NCBI GenBank assembly: GCA_034509425.1 | Contig: JAVTVJ010001143.1 | Coordinates: 262,001-326,000, forward strand | DNA: 64,000 bases | Source: Eopsaltria australis | Lineage: Eukaryota; Chordata; Aves; Passeriformes; Petroicidae | Direction of reading: 5' to 3' | Part shown: positions 40,001 through 56,274 of the stretch, piece by piece | How the letters are laid out: every line of letters starts with the position of its first letter | Numbering within the stretch: position 1 is the first letter of the stretch | Program-made: the position numbers and the translations under genes | The notes under the pieces: model-generated | What the model saw: only the letters and a program-made list of their open reading frames with translations | Told to the model about the DNA's origin: nothing | Database searches by the model: none

Positions 40001-40251
40001 GGAATTATCCCTCCGAGACGGGTTAGGGAGCAGCGAGGAGCTGTAAACCATCCCTCCGTGGTGGGATTTGGAGCGAGGGGGAGGGCGGCACACACGGGAA
40101 AATCCGAGCAGCGAACGGTGCCAGCCCAGCCCCATCCCCGAGCTCCGTGTGCTGCCTCCGTATCCCGCACCCCTCAGCCCTGGAGAGCTCGGACCCTGCC
40201 CCCCCCTCCCCGCAGCGATCAGCGCTGCCAAACCCCAAACCCAACCCCTCA

Positions 40252-41022
<771 letters not shown>

Positions 41023-43339
41023 TCAGAGATGCTTTTGAAGCACTGAGCTCATCACCTTTTTTTGGGGGAAGAAAAAAAAAAGGAATAAAGGAGTGAAAAG
41101 CTCTCGGGAGACAACCCTGACCCCAAATCCTTCAGCTCCCGCAGCCTGGGCAGCCTCACCCCAGCCCCCCGCCCTGTCCCTGGCCGGGACTCGATTTCCA
41201 GCCCAGGGGAGGCTGCGGGAAAGCAGAAACCCCCGCAGGAAAGGCCTCGGGTCTCCCTCAGGCTCCCCAAATTCAGGAAACCCTCGGGCGGAGGAAGGAG
41301 GCTGCACAAAGCACCCTGAGCAAGCCCAGCAGCAAATCCCTGCGGGGTTTCAGGTACTTCAGAGCTCTGAGGCCCAGCAGGATCTCAGGTATAAACTCTG
41401 TGTGATGGATTTCTGCTCCTCCAGCCTCTATTCCACAAGTAAAAGCGGTGAGGAACCACCTCCTTTCCCTTTTTCCCCTGAAGCAATCAGGGGGTTTCAG
41501 GTCTGTCTGCAGGGTCAGACCTGAGAACATCCACAGCGAAACAAAACAGGATTTATCCAGGTAGGAAGAAAAAAGGAATAAACCCAGGGGGGAAATGAAA
41601 TTATCTCTCCCGGAGAACATGCTGGAATTATCCCAGGTGAGAGAATTCCTCCATGGAGCTCGGAAAGGGGGAATGCCGGCTCTAAACCGACAGCAACCCC
41701 CGCCTCACCTCGGCTTTCAAAACAGGACTGAACTACGCACAAACCTTCGATTTTCTGCACAGAAATGATCGTTTGGGAGGGCAAGAGAAATGGAATTATT
41801 TCATTTTGAATCCCCAGGGATGCGTCCCCTGCTGCCAACCTGCGGGCACGGGCTGAGCCCGCAGAGCTCGGAGGCTCCCGGCGCCACCACGGAAAAAACA
41901 ACAAACATCGAGGGTTTGCGGGTAAAACCTGTGCAGAGCCAGAGCTCGGGATGAGCAGGATGAGGAGAAATTATTTAGGGAATTTGCAGCAGGAGAGGGC
42001 AGCGTGCGGGAAAAGCCGGCTGTGAGGCACAGAACCCCAGAGCTGAGCCCGACACCGCCGTGCCCCTGTTTATGCTGCATTAATACTGATTTATTTCATT
42101 TATTATTATTATTATTTTTAATTTTTTATTCTCCACCTGAAACAACCTCCCTGCCCCGGAGTCCCTCGCTGCAGACACAAACCCAGCGCGGGCCGGTTCT
42201 GCCTCTCTCAAAAACCCTGCCCTGAACCGAAAATGATGATTCTACCCCAGCATCATTTTTACTCATTTCCCGCCTTCTCAGGAAGCCGGGCTGGGCTTTC
42301 TCATCCCCGCCGTGCCCCGGCTCCGCCGCACCGGGGCTGGACCGCGGCTCCCGGGCGGTTTCGGGAGCATCCCCGGCTCTGGGGGGATAATTCCAGCTGG
42401 AAGAGCAGGCGGAAGGTGCACCAGGGATTATTTTCATTTTATACAGCTCAATCTGAGCAAAAAAAAAAAGTCTGATTTTTTTTCCCTCTTGATCTTGTAC
42501 ATGAAGATGGGAATTTATTTTTTGGGAGGAGTTGGAGCGGCTCTTCCCAGCTCACAGCGCCGGGGGATAATCCCTGACACCTTATTACTAAAAATACCCA
42601 AATCTGGCCCGTTTCAGGCGGTGTTTTCCCGAGGAGAGCCTGGCTGCCGGGGGTTTCCAGGCTTCTGTAGCTCGGGCACACGGCGGGGCTGGAGCAGGGG
42701 CCGTGTTTACGGATCCACACGTCCTCACTTCGGATTTACACAAACATTTGTACACACGCAGGGAAATACTCCACAGCGGCTCCAAATTCCTGCCAGAATT
42801 AATGAAAGCAGCACCGGGCTGTCGGGGACGGAGCCAAAGCAGGCAGAGCGAGTGCGACACCCGGGATAAAAATTCAATAGGAGCGATTTTTCCCAGCAAA
42901 TTGCTCTGCGAGAGCCCCGTGCCGGGAGAGCAGCGCCAGACACGGGGAGTGAAATCCACCCTTGACACGGCCAGAAAACCCCACAGAGCCGGCCCCAGGG
43001 AGCCCCGGTGGGGTTGTTCCTCTCTGAATATGACAAAGCCGCATCCCACACGAAGATGTAAAAAAAAAAAATAAATAAATGAAGATAATTAGCGCGCGAG
43101 TCCCGCCCGTTAGAGGAGCGGAGGTGCCGCCACTGCTGTGATGAGATTCGGGAGGGCTCTGCCCGAGGAAGGATTTTATTCACCCCGGGCTCTATGAGAC
43201 CAAAATCCTGCTAATCCCGAGCTTGAGAGTGCAGAGGAAGCAAGTTAATAATGAATTCAAGAGTCACGCTGAGATTGGGTTGCGTTCAGTTTGGAAATTT
43301 GTGCGAGGATGCAGGGAAAAAAAAATCAACAAAAAAAAA

Positions 43340-43720
43340 AAGCCCAACCAGAAAGAAAAGAGCCTAAGAGAATAATTGATTACAGAAATGAAAGCTTAAT
43401 TCATAAAAGAAAAAACATTTTCCATCCATCAACCTGCAACCAGTTAAGTGGAGAGTTTTAAAGAATCTGCAACGTGGAGAAGGAGCCAACAGGAAAAAGG
43501 AAATGTATGAAAGAATGTAAACTATTCAAGTTTCATAAAGAGGAACAAGTAAACAGTTATTACATGCAAATAATTCCTAACATCACTGCTTTTAATTAAT
43601 GCGGAGAAGTCAAAATCTATCTGACACCGCGTGTATACATTGGGAGCCTTTGAGAAAATGCTGCCATATGGCCATTAAAACACAGAGCTCTCATTTGGGC
43701 TCGGATTCCGAATTAAACGC
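43340..43720. promoter_or_regulatory. Unique AT-rich island in intron 3
   Basis: Repeat-free AT-rich segment containing AATAATTGATTACAG, ATGCAAATAATTCC (octamer-like ATGCAAAT at about 43564) and a serum-response-like CCATATGGCC at about 43664. Between the two Runt exons, where mammalian Runx genes also have conserved non-coding sequence. Confidence 0.4.
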
Positions 43721-44391
43721 TTCGATCTGCAGCGCTCGTTGGTGACGAAACGCTGAAATTCTATTTATACCCTCGGAACTCAGGTACGGGGAGGGCGGGC
43801 AGGCTCCGGGTTTAACATTTCCAGGGGATTTATTTCCCTCTGCTCGGACGGATTTGTTTGGAAAACACCGGGAAGCCAAATCGCCGTCCTGCTTTTCCCT
43901 GCCGCAAACGTGGGGAAAACGGGCAAAATCCCCCCCGAAGAGCAGAGCCCGCAGCTCCCTGCCCGTGCCTGCCCTCCAGGCCGAGCTCCGCGTTATTATT
44001 TCACTTTAAACTCTCGATTTTCGCTATTTAAAGTCGAGCTGCCAGGTGCTGTTTGCTCACCGAGCACCCGCCGCTGCCTCCTGCGTGATGGGAGGAACTG
44101 AGGAAGATTCGGGCTGGGGTGGCTTTATTTGTATTTAGATTAATTTATAGATATTTAGACAGATTTAAATCTGTATTTTAATTTTCTTTTTTCGTCTGCA
44201 CCGCCCATTCCCGGCACCTCGGCAGAGGAGAAGGCCTGGGGGGAGCGAGGCAGAGCTGGGGCTGCTCCCCCATCCCTCCCGCATCCCTCCCGCATCTTTC
44301 CCGCATCCCTCTCATCCCTCGGGAACCGCTCTGGGGCTGGGGCGGCTTCTCCCGGCAACGAAACCGGGGTTGGAATAAAATATAATATAGA

Positions 44392-44515
44392 ATAAAACAA
44401 AATAATAATAAATAAATCAACAGCAACAAAAAAAACCCCAACAAAATAAAAGAAAAATAATAAAAGAAAAATAATGAAAGAAAAATAATGAAAGAAAATA
44501 ATACAATTTTTTAAA
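44392..44515. repeat. A-rich AATAAAAGAAAA repeat
   Basis: AATAATAAAAGAAAAATAAT-type units, about 120 bp, 100 bp downstream of the exon 3 donor. Confidence 0.85.
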
Positions 44516-44560
44516 GAGAGAAACCTTTTTCTTTGTCTTTCTTTTTTTTTCGCCCTCTTA

Positions 44561-47491
<2,931 letters not shown>

Positions 47492-47792
47492 TCACATTCT
47501 GCCCTTTTTAGGTGAAAGCGGCCGCCGGTTCTGTTCTACTTTTCGCCGCCCGTTCGCCAGCGGGGGGAACCCGCATCAACCCCGGCGCGGAGGCAGCGCT
47601 GCGGGCGGCGCCGGGGTTTGCCGGGGGTCGGGCACGGCCCGTGCCGGTGCCGCCGGTACCCCCGGGGGGACACGGAGGGGCGAACGGGGGGCACTCGGCG
47701 CATGCGGGGCGAGGCTGCAGTTCCGCCGTGCGGCCGCTGGTTGGCACCGGGGCTCCGCCGGGCCGGCCCGGGACCGCACGGGACAGGACGGG

Positions 47793-47870
47793 ACGGGATG
47801 GGGTGGGATGGGATGGGATGGGATGGGATGGACGGCACGGGATGGACGGGAATGAACGGGACGGGATGCT
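47793..47870. repeat. GGGAT pentamer repeat
   Basis: GGGATGGGGTGGGATGGGAT units decaying into GGACGGGAATGAACGGGAC; G-rich on plus, potential quadruplex. Confidence 0.85.
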
Positions 47871-48849
47871 GACTTCCCCCGGGATGCTGACACCCCCCCG
47901 GGCTGCTGACACCCCCGCAGCATCCCGCCAACCCGGCGCCTCCCGCCCCGCCCGCCCCGGTGCTTCTCTTGCCCCTTCCCGCTGCTGCACCGACCCCCGG
48001 GGCTCCACCGCCTCTGCCCCCGCCCCGCCCTGCCCGGCCCTGGCGGTGTCACCTGTCACCCCCTCGGGGCCGCGGAGGGCAGGGGTCCCCCCTCGGGCAG
48101 GTGGAGCCCCGCTGGGGCCGCTCGCCCCTTGGGGTGATTTGGGACTGGATCCCTGCGGCACCGAGGTGCCTCCCTGCCTCAGGACTGGTCGCTCCCTGCC
48201 CTCGCTGATTTATCCAGTGGCTGTGCCGCAGCCCCGCCATTCACGTATTTCCCTTTTTATCCCGGGAGCCACCTGTCGGAACGGGCGCTGAATGCATCAC
48301 CTGGATTCCTCCCAGCGCCGTCCAAGCGCCTCCCCGAGTCACTCCCAGCTGCAGTCCCGGCTGTGCCGGGTCCCACGTCCCGCTCCCTGCTCAAAACCCT
48401 CTCTCTCACCGCTCTCTGCCCTCCCACCCTGCCCTGTTCTCCCCTCAGGGTTTCGGGGTGCAGCCTCACCCCAAACCCACAGCAGGGCCCTGCACGTAGG
48501 TGCTGACTCGCAGCAGCACAAAGATGAGACCCAAACCACAGAGCTGTGACAAACCAGGCTCCCCACAACCCCAAAACTGTCTGGGGACCTCTGGAGGTGC
48601 AAAGCCCAGCGCATCAACGCCGTGGCTGCTCCTGAGAGGTGTCCAGCCAAGCAGAGCCGCCCCAGAGCTCCGGGGAGCCGCGGAGCTGTGCCCAAGGACT
48701 GAAGGAATTTTCATCTGAATTCTGCTTTTCCACCACGGCAGGATCCAGAGCCTGAAAGCGGCGGCGGAGCCCCCGCTGCTCTGGCCCTCCGCAAACCAGG
48801 AGATGTCGACACGTGGGGATTTTCCCTGCAGCGCCCTCCCCGCGCTCCC

Positions 48850-49240
48850 GAGGAGGTTAATAGAGTATCAGACCCAGGATTTGCATGGGCCTCTTTACAA
48901 ACCCTCCAAAGCTACTGTTCGCATCGCGGGGAGGTCAGCAGCTCTTTAAATCATTCCTCGCTGGGATTACTTCCCTTACAGGCTCCTCTGTAGTTTTTAA
49001 TTCGTTTGAGCTGCTCTTTTAGCAGCAGAGCCGCTCGTTTCGACAGCAGAGCGGCGAGAGCAGCGGCTCATAGGAAGCTTTCTATTAAAAATTCATCGCG
49101 AACTCTCAGGAGCTCGGCGCTCAGTAGGGCCAGGCGGGTGTCTGGATCTGTTTTGTAGCTCAGGGAAGGGGATCTGAGAGCAGCACGCAGGGAGGGAGCG
49201 TGCAATTCATTCATAAATCAAGCAGCAGATGCCGGGGCCG
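48850..49240. promoter_or_regulatory. Unique island with octamer motif in intron 1
   Basis: Repeat-free sequence with a perfect inverted octamer (ATTTGCAT, 48879-48886) and AT-rich TTTTTAATTCGTTTGAGC, directly upstream of the P2 island. Candidate enhancer. Confidence 0.35.
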
Positions 49241-50149
49241 ATGGGGTGCACGGCGGTGACAATTTTTAACCCCTGAGTGTCGCTGGTCCCGCGGGGCAGC
49301 TCCGGGCGCTGCGGGCAGAGGCTCCTGCGGGAGGAAGCTGCGGGACTCAGGGGGAGCAATGAGGGGAAAGCGGGGGAGGAAAGGGCAGCGACTGCCCCAG
49401 ACACAAATCATAAATCATAAATCATAAATCCCTGCCTCGCTCGGGCAGGCAGCAGCTGCCGGAGCGGCTCCAGGGGGCTGCCCCGGGCTCTGCTGTGCCC
49501 TGGGGCCGGGGATCCCGCACTGGGGGGGCCCTGCTCAGCCTCAATCCCAAAACTGCAGTTTGAGCTCAGATCCTGAGCCAGGACATCCAAAACCCCACGG
49601 GAGCCGCAGCTGCAAAAGGCTGAGCAGGAGAAATCGCCAGTGACACTCCTGGCAGCTTTGGGGCTGCCTGTGCCCCCCGCTGTCCCCATTTGAGACCTGC
49701 AGGTTTTGTTAGCAGCCCTCGTCTCCAGCAGCTTCCCCAGGGGGACACTCGGGTGCGGGCACAGCCACACCTGCACCCTCCCCGCGTGGGACGGGAGCGA
49801 TGGGAGCCACACGCACCCGGCTCAGGGGGATCCAGGAGCAATCCCGGTGCCCTGAGGGGGATCGATCTGTCACCTCCCGAGGGGACCCGGGACCCTCTGC
49901 CCGGCCCCAGAGCCGGGTGTGGCACAAACCGCCCGGGCGTGCGCAGCGCCGCGGATCAGACGGGGTTTGCAAAAGCTGCGAAGAAGTGACTCGGGAGCAC
50001 GAGTGCGATTGACGTGAAGGCTGCGGTTGTGAAGTCACGAAAGTGCCATTCTTCATTGTTCGGGGCCGCGATTCTCCCCTGGCCGCGGCAGCCCCGCCAT
50101 GAGGAGCCCGCTCGGGGCTCACATCCTCTGTGCTATTGATAGCACGGCC

Positions 50150-50510
50150 GCGCTCCTCGGAGCGTGGGTCCCATCTGCCACTTCCACTCCTTCTTAAAAG
50201 ATCCTAATGACTGTCAGATCCTCTTAGTTCTTAATTAATTTCAGAGTTCGGCTGCGAATAGGAAACAAGGCAGCTTTTGCCCTTACGCATATGAATATTA
50301 CTGTTCCATTTAATGTGGTTATGGGTGGAATGCTGTTATTCATTCCTGCCTGCAATAAAAGCCACATGTTTTTAAAACTTTGCACTTGAAAAAAACTTTT
50401 AGGAAAGGAATCAAGTATGTTTTGTATGCATGGCATGAGATAAAAACTGGTCATAAATATTCAAAGAACAGTTCGAGCTTTATGCTTGATTTAAACAAGT
50501 GAACAGAGGA
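50150..50510. promoter_or_regulatory. Unique AT-rich island with RUNX motif in intron 1
   Basis: Repeat-free, with TGTGGTTA (50314-50321; perfect RUNX consensus), a GGAATG TEAD-type core (50327-50332), TTAATTAATTTC and CATAAATATTC. Lies between P1 and P2, a place where Runx haematopoietic enhancers are known. Function inferred only. Confidence 0.4.
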
Positions 50511-51649
50511 GTCCGACGGTTGGGGCGAGAGCAGAATGAAAGCCCAACACTCCTCCAAGAATGTGCTTATGCAGAGAAAAGGAGCCATTCATGCAAAGGT
50601 TATGGAGCACCTAAGGACACCCCATCTCCTCCAAAAATGCCCAAAGGTGCGGAGCACAACTGGAAGCGCCGGGCTTTGTTCAGAGCCGCTCAGAGCTCAT
50701 GGGAGTTTCTCCCTCTCAGGGGGTTTCGAGGAGTTTTAGGGAGGGGTGAGGCCGCCTCTGCCAGGTCCTGCAGGGAATCAGGGCTCTCCTTGCTGGAGGC
50801 ACCTCCAGCCTGTCCATTCCCCATGGAACCCCTGGAGAGCCCTTCCCTGGAGCCCAGCACAGCCAGAGCCGGCCGGGAAGGGACAGAGTGCCGGGCTCCT
50901 GTCCCACGGCGCTGCCACCAGACCCTCCAAAACCCAAAACGCGACAAGGGGGAGAAATTTAAAAAAAATTCCAAAGGAAAGAAAAAGGGGAAACGTCTGG
51001 ATGGCGAAAAGAGGAACCGAAAGGCACATGACGGCGAAGAGAAGCACAGCAAGGGGGGCAGAAAAACAGGGTTGGAGTTCTGATTGCAGCGAGAGGCGCT
51101 GGGAGCAGCGCTGTCACGGAAAGGCTCCTGGGCAGAGCTCCAAGGCGCAGGGAAATCCTCCCGCACGTGCTGAGCCGAGCGCTGCTGCCGCAGGAAAACG
51201 CTGCACGAAGCTGATTCTCGCCTTGGAAAATCGCGGTGCTTTGGGGGAGCCGGACCCAGCTCTCCTGGTGGGGTGGGGAATGCAAGCCCTGACCCCGAAC
51301 ATGGGCTGGAGGGGCGGTGGTGCTGCCCAAGGAGCATTTTCAGTGCTGTTCCCGCAGCCTGGCACGAATTTTTGGGGTGATTCTGGGTACAGAGCAGGTG
51401 GCAGAGCTCCTGTGAGTGGGGCTCCTGCAGGATCCTCGGGAAGAGATCCAGAGAGCAGCCAGGGATGCGCCTGAGCCCCGCGGGGTGAGGGAGCCGTGCT
51501 GGGCTCTGCTGTGCAAAGTTCCCTTTGGGGAAGTCGAACGTGAGGAGAGAAAGTGACCCCTGGGGAGCACAATCCCACAGGCTCAGCCCCGGCCCTGCCA
51601 GGCCAAACCTCGGCCCGAGGCCTCCCTGTGCCAGGGCTCTGGGGTCTGT

Positions 51650-51817
51650 CCCTGTCTGTCCCTCTCTGTCCCTGTCTGTCCCTCTCTCTCCCTCTCTGTC
51701 CCTCTCTGTCCCCCTCTGTCCCTCTCTGTCCCCCTCTGTCCCCCTCTGTCCCTCTCTGTCCCTCTGTCCCTCTCTGTCCCCCTCTGTCCCCCTCTGTCCC
51801 TCTCTGTCCCTCTCTGT
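51650..51817. repeat. CTCTGTCCC minisatellite
   Basis: About 18 units of 9-10 bp (CTCTGTCCCC, CTGTCTGTCC), 165 bp in intron 1. It underlies a long minus-strand Arg/Glu/Gly frame that is not a gene. Confidence 0.9.
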
Positions 51818-53100
51818 GGGGACAGGAGGGTTTCTGACCCCCCCGGGAGGTGCTGGCAGCTGCCGGGGCCGCTGCTGGTGCCAGACAGGGAACTCCAGTT
51901 TCCCTTTTGGCTCGGGTCTCGCAGAGGTCACGTCTCAGCAGAAACAGCTTCACAAACCGGGCAGACACTCCCCGGTTCTGCTGAACTCCCGTGTGGGACA
52001 CCAGAGTGGCCACAGGAGCCCGGGCTGCTGGCCCTGAGGGCACCCCCTGCTCCCAGACACCCCCTGGCCACCCCACAGCCGTGCTGGGCCCCTGAGCATC
52101 ACCCGAACCTTGCTCTGAGGGGATAACGGGGCTCTGCTGGCCCTGACTGACCACAGGACAGGAAAGAAACCTCTGGGATCTTCCAAAGCCCCTCCTGAAA
52201 TATCCCCAGGCTGCAGGTGGAGAGTTTCCCCCTGTCCCGAACCAGTTTGTACTTCTCACACCATTTTTGCCAGGTTAATTTGCTTTTTGCCATTTTTCAC
52301 CCCTTTCACTCTAAGAGCAACCCCGGGGATGTGAATTCGGCTCTGACTGGATGGGCTCTGGGTTGTGCTGCTTCTGCTCCTTCCTCAGATTGTTTTCTCC
52401 TGTAGAAACATTTCCTTTCAGGTCTTCCCTTCCATAAAGGCTCTCATGGATGTGACTTCGCCCAGCGTGGCCCATCCATGAGCCTGGAGATTGCAGAGCA
52501 GCTCCAAAAACCCCCCTGGGAGGGCTCAGCCTGCGAATCCACCCGACATTTACACATCCCCCAAGGCCCAGACAAAGCCCCAATTTGGGGGAATTAGTCA
52601 CAGGCTAAAAACGAGGCAGGAGGTGCCTTTCTGGTTCCTGGCTACGAACTGAGACAGCTCCAGCTCGCTGTTATTTAGGGCCGCTCTGAAGTCACTGTTT
52701 GCTCCTCACCCCTCAGCTTGGAAAGGGAACTCATCAGCGTGAGCTCATCTGGGCTTTTGCAGAAGTTTCTTATAAAAGTTCCTACGCAAGCAGGAGGTGC
52801 CTGGGTCAGCTGGCTGCCACCACGGGACGCTGCTCAGCCGGCCCAGACACGGCCTGGGAAGTCACAGAGGCTCTGGAGCACTTTTGGGGCTGCCGATGGG
52901 AAATGGAGAACTTGCCCAGACAGGACGGGAGCAGCTCTGGGTCTCCCACGGGCGGAGAGGGGATCTGGGCTGGGAAACACAAATTCAGAGTGCTCTGAGT
53001 CACCCTGCACCTGCCCAGCCCCGCAAAACTGCGGGGTTGGAAAGTGGGGTCGTGGTTTTCCACCAGGCGGGCTCTGGAGAAGGCCTTGGCACGGCAGGGG

Positions 53101-53221
53101 GATCATGGAATTGGGGAATGGTTTGGGTTGCAGTGACCTGAAACCCACCCAGTGCCACCTCCCACTGTCCCAGGCTGCTCCGAGCCCTGTCCAGCCTGGC
53201 CTTGGACACTGCCAGGAGGTT
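53101..53221 (-). mobile_element. CR1 LINE 3'-end fragment
   Basis: Read on the plus strand it has GATCATGGAAT, GAATGGTTTGGGTTG, GTGCCACCTCCCACTGTCCC, AGGCTGCTCCGAGCCCTGTC and CAGCCTGGCCTTGGACACTG. This is the reverse complement of the 3' end of an avian CR1 retrotransposon in a songbird-type variant. It is 5'-truncated, as most CR1 copies are, and non-coding. Confidence 0.8.
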
Positions 53222-53814
53222 TTTTTCACCTCCTCTGCCATGGGGTGGGGCGGTCAGAACCCCAAAGGAGCAGGATTAAAACACCGTGGGTGTCCCCTCA
53301 CCTCCCCCAGGGACCAGGACTCAGGGCCGGGGCTGCCTCTCCCAGCCTGGCATTTTTTCCAATTTCTATGGAAAAAAAATGGAAAGCTCCCTCATTTTCC
53401 AATCTGACCCTGGGCTAATAAAAAAAGGTTGTTTAATTACAGGTCCAGGGTAATTGGGCACAAAAGTGCCCAGCAAAACGCGGTGTGGCAAAGGGGAGAT
53501 GCAGAAATAGAGCTGGGCTTTGGAGCAGCACCTCTGATTTAACTTTTGGGCTCTCTGCCCTAACGAGGGAAAACAGCTCAGCCTTTCCCGAATCCCCCTG
53601 GGGAGTTGATTCCTGATCCAAGTCACTGCAATCACCGAGCCCTGCCCCTGAATTATCCCCTCGCACACGCTCCCGGTTTAAAGGGACGCAGCACAGCCCC
53701 TGTCTGGCATTTAATCCCTGCCGGGCTGTGGAGAAACATCTTCCTTGGATTTCCATGGATGCAGAGCCCAAATCCCAGCTCCAGCATCCTCCTGCTCCAC
53801 GCTGGGATGCGGGG

Positions 53815-53968
53815 AGCAACATTCCCTCCAACATTTCCCAAGTCATGAAAAAGGGAATGGAAGCAGGGGATGTTTTGGTGTTTGGGATCAAGCAACATTC
53901 CCTCCAACACTTCCTAAGTGATGAAAAAGGGGTGGAAGACAGGGAATATTTTGATGTTTGGGATTGAT
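53815..53968. repeat. 76-bp tandem duplication
   Basis: AGCAACATTCCCTCCAACA at 53815 and 53891. Copies share AAGTSATGAAAAAGGG and GATGTTTGGGAT-like ends. Confidence 0.85.
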
Positions 53969-54606
53969 CGGAGCTTCCTCCGCCGCTTTTTTGGCTCCTC
54001 CCTGGGAGCGGACCCGAGCTCCAGCTGGGATATTCCCGTGGCAGCCACGGGAGGCTGGAAATGCCGGCTGGGAATGGAGCTGCTCCCGGGAATAACCCCC
54101 GGCACGGCCCTGAGATCGCGGAGACCCCGCTCCGGCCGCTCCCGAGGTTTTCCTGCGGGAAAACTCCCCCCGACCGCGGGAGAACGACTGGACAGACGCG
54201 AGGATGGAGCGGAGGATGCTGCACCCGGAGCCTCCTGCAAAGCCCTGAGCGAGGCTCATTAATAAATTAATTACCTTTAAACGAGCAGCTCGGCCTGGAC
54301 CGTCACCGCGGGCAGTGACGCGCTCGGGTGTTTGTCCCAGCCTCTGTCCGTCTGTCTGTCCCCGCGCCCCACGAGGAGCAGGGCAGCCCCCGGGCCGGGC
54401 TGTGCCGCCCCCATCACTCCCGCCCTTCTGTTCCGAGGGGTTTGGGAGTTATTTTAACAAAAAGCACGCAGCCGCTGAAATCACATCCCGGTGTGGCCGC
54501 CGTGAGCTCACACCGGGGGAAAAACAGCCCTGGAGCCCCAAATCCCGGGGGAAAAGAGCCTTGGATGGGGTCTCATCCTGGCTGGGGCACAAATCCCGCG
54601 TGGGGC

Positions 54607-54728
54607 GTGAATTCCTTATGGGATGGGAATCCCTTATGGACTGTGAATCCCTTAGGGGATGTGAATCCCTCCTAGGATGTGAATCCCTTTTAAGGTGTGA
54701 ATTCCTCATGGGATGTGAATCCCTCAGG
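54607..54728. repeat. GGATGTGAATCCCTTAT repeat
   Basis: Seven degenerate units of about 18 bp (GGATGTGAATCCCTCAT and variants). Confidence 0.85.
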
Positions 54729-54817
54729 GATGCTCCTTGCTGGGATGAAGACGGGACCATCCAGGGTGGCAGGAGGTCCCTTCCAGTGTCCCAGGGATCC
54801 CTGCACCTCCCGCGTGG

Positions 54818-54974
54818 AAATCCAAACCCTGGAGTCCCAAATCCAAACCCTGGAACCTCTGAAATCCAAACCCTGGAACCTCTGAAATCCAAACCCTGGA
54901 ACCTCTGAAATCCAAACCCTGGATCCTCTGAAATCCAAACCCTGGATCCTCTGAAATCCAAACCCTGGATCCTC
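54818..54974. repeat. 23-bp minisatellite CCAAACCCTGGAACCTCTGAAAT
   Basis: Seven occurrences of CCAAACCCTGGA with period 21-23 bp, very homogeneous, so probably recent. Confidence 0.9.
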
Positions 54975-55343
54975 CTCTCCCTCCAGCCAGGATTCACCAA
55001 TCCCAGACTCTCCTGCACGACAGAGTTTATGGAATAAAAGCCCAATTTTCAGTGTCTCCCTTCCCAAATGAGGCCTTTATTTTTTTTTAATCTCTCCCTT
55101 CTCCTCCTATTTTGGTTGTTTTTATATTTTATTTTACAATAGCCCGAGTAATACATTCCTGATGTTCCAAAGGCGCTCGCTGCTTCCAGTGGGAATGGAA
55201 AATCGTTGTTTCTGCTTTATTTTCCCTTTTCTTTCTTTCTTTTTTTTTTTTTGTTTTTGTTTTTAATTTCTTTTCCTTTTGATACGTTTACGTTGTGGAA
55301 AATACCCCCGGATCAGAGACGTGTCGAGTCTCTGACTGACTTG

Positions 55344-55460
55344 AAAATAATGATAATAATAATAGTAATAATGGAAATAATAGTAATAGTAGTAGGAAAA
55401 TAATAATGATAATAATAATAAGGATGATAATATAATAATAATAATAATAATATAATAAAA
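55344..55460. repeat. (AAT)n AT-rich microsatellite
   Basis: AATAATAATAGTAATAATGG-type imperfect trinucleotide tract, 115 bp. Confidence 0.9.
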
Positions 55461-56274
55461 ACATTTTTAGAGCTGAGGAAGAGGAGGATAAAGGCTGTGC
55501 CAGGAGAGCAGCATCCTGATTTTTTTAGGAGCATCCCAGCCTGGATGTTCACGTCCTGCATGGGAGGAGGATTCTCCTCTGCCAGAAACGTTCAGGATGG
55601 AGCTGCATCCCTGGGATGATCCCATGAGGAACCTCTCCATCCCCACTGGATGTGCCCAAAAAAGCCGAGCTGCGGCTGTGGTTGTGTCCCTCAAAACCAC
55701 GAGGAGCTGGAATGAACATCCCAGGAGGTTTTGGAGCCCTCACCCAAATCCAGACGGGCAGGAGAAGACACTCGGAGCTCCTCAAGGAAAACAAGGATTT
55801 CTCATCCTAATCCCAAACAAATGTTCCACCACTTGGCCGCATTCCAGCCTTGGTGCAATCGTTTAATTCTCCCCCGTTTAATAAAAACCCATGTCTGAGA
55901 CAAAGATGTTTATTGCTTTTATGAGTTCCTATTTGTGTGGAAGCTGCAGGCGAGACGTGAGATTTCGGCTTTTTATTTTTAAACAAGCGGCTCAAACGCC
56001 GACGTTCCTTCATCTGGCCCAGGGAGGGAGAAGGAGAGATTCAAAAGAGCCCTGCAAGTGGTTTTTATAAACTTCTCTTCTTTCCCTGCCACGGGACTGC
56101 CTTTAATTAACTGCAGGGAGTACAAAGGACAGGGCTGTGGTGCCACCAGCTCCGAGCACCGGGCAGGGACGGGGACGTGGTGCTCCAGGATGGGCTTGGG
56201 AAAGGCTGGATTTATCCTTTCTCCCCATCTTATCCCATCCTCACCTCATCCACAACTCCGTTCCCATCCCTGGA

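Noticed and set aside
50690..51931. 413-codon minus-strand frame with Glu-Arg-Asp-Gly repeats, and the overlapping 381-codon frame at 51114-52259
   Set aside because: Generated by the CTCTGTCCC minisatellite; no recognisable domain and no matching splice structure.
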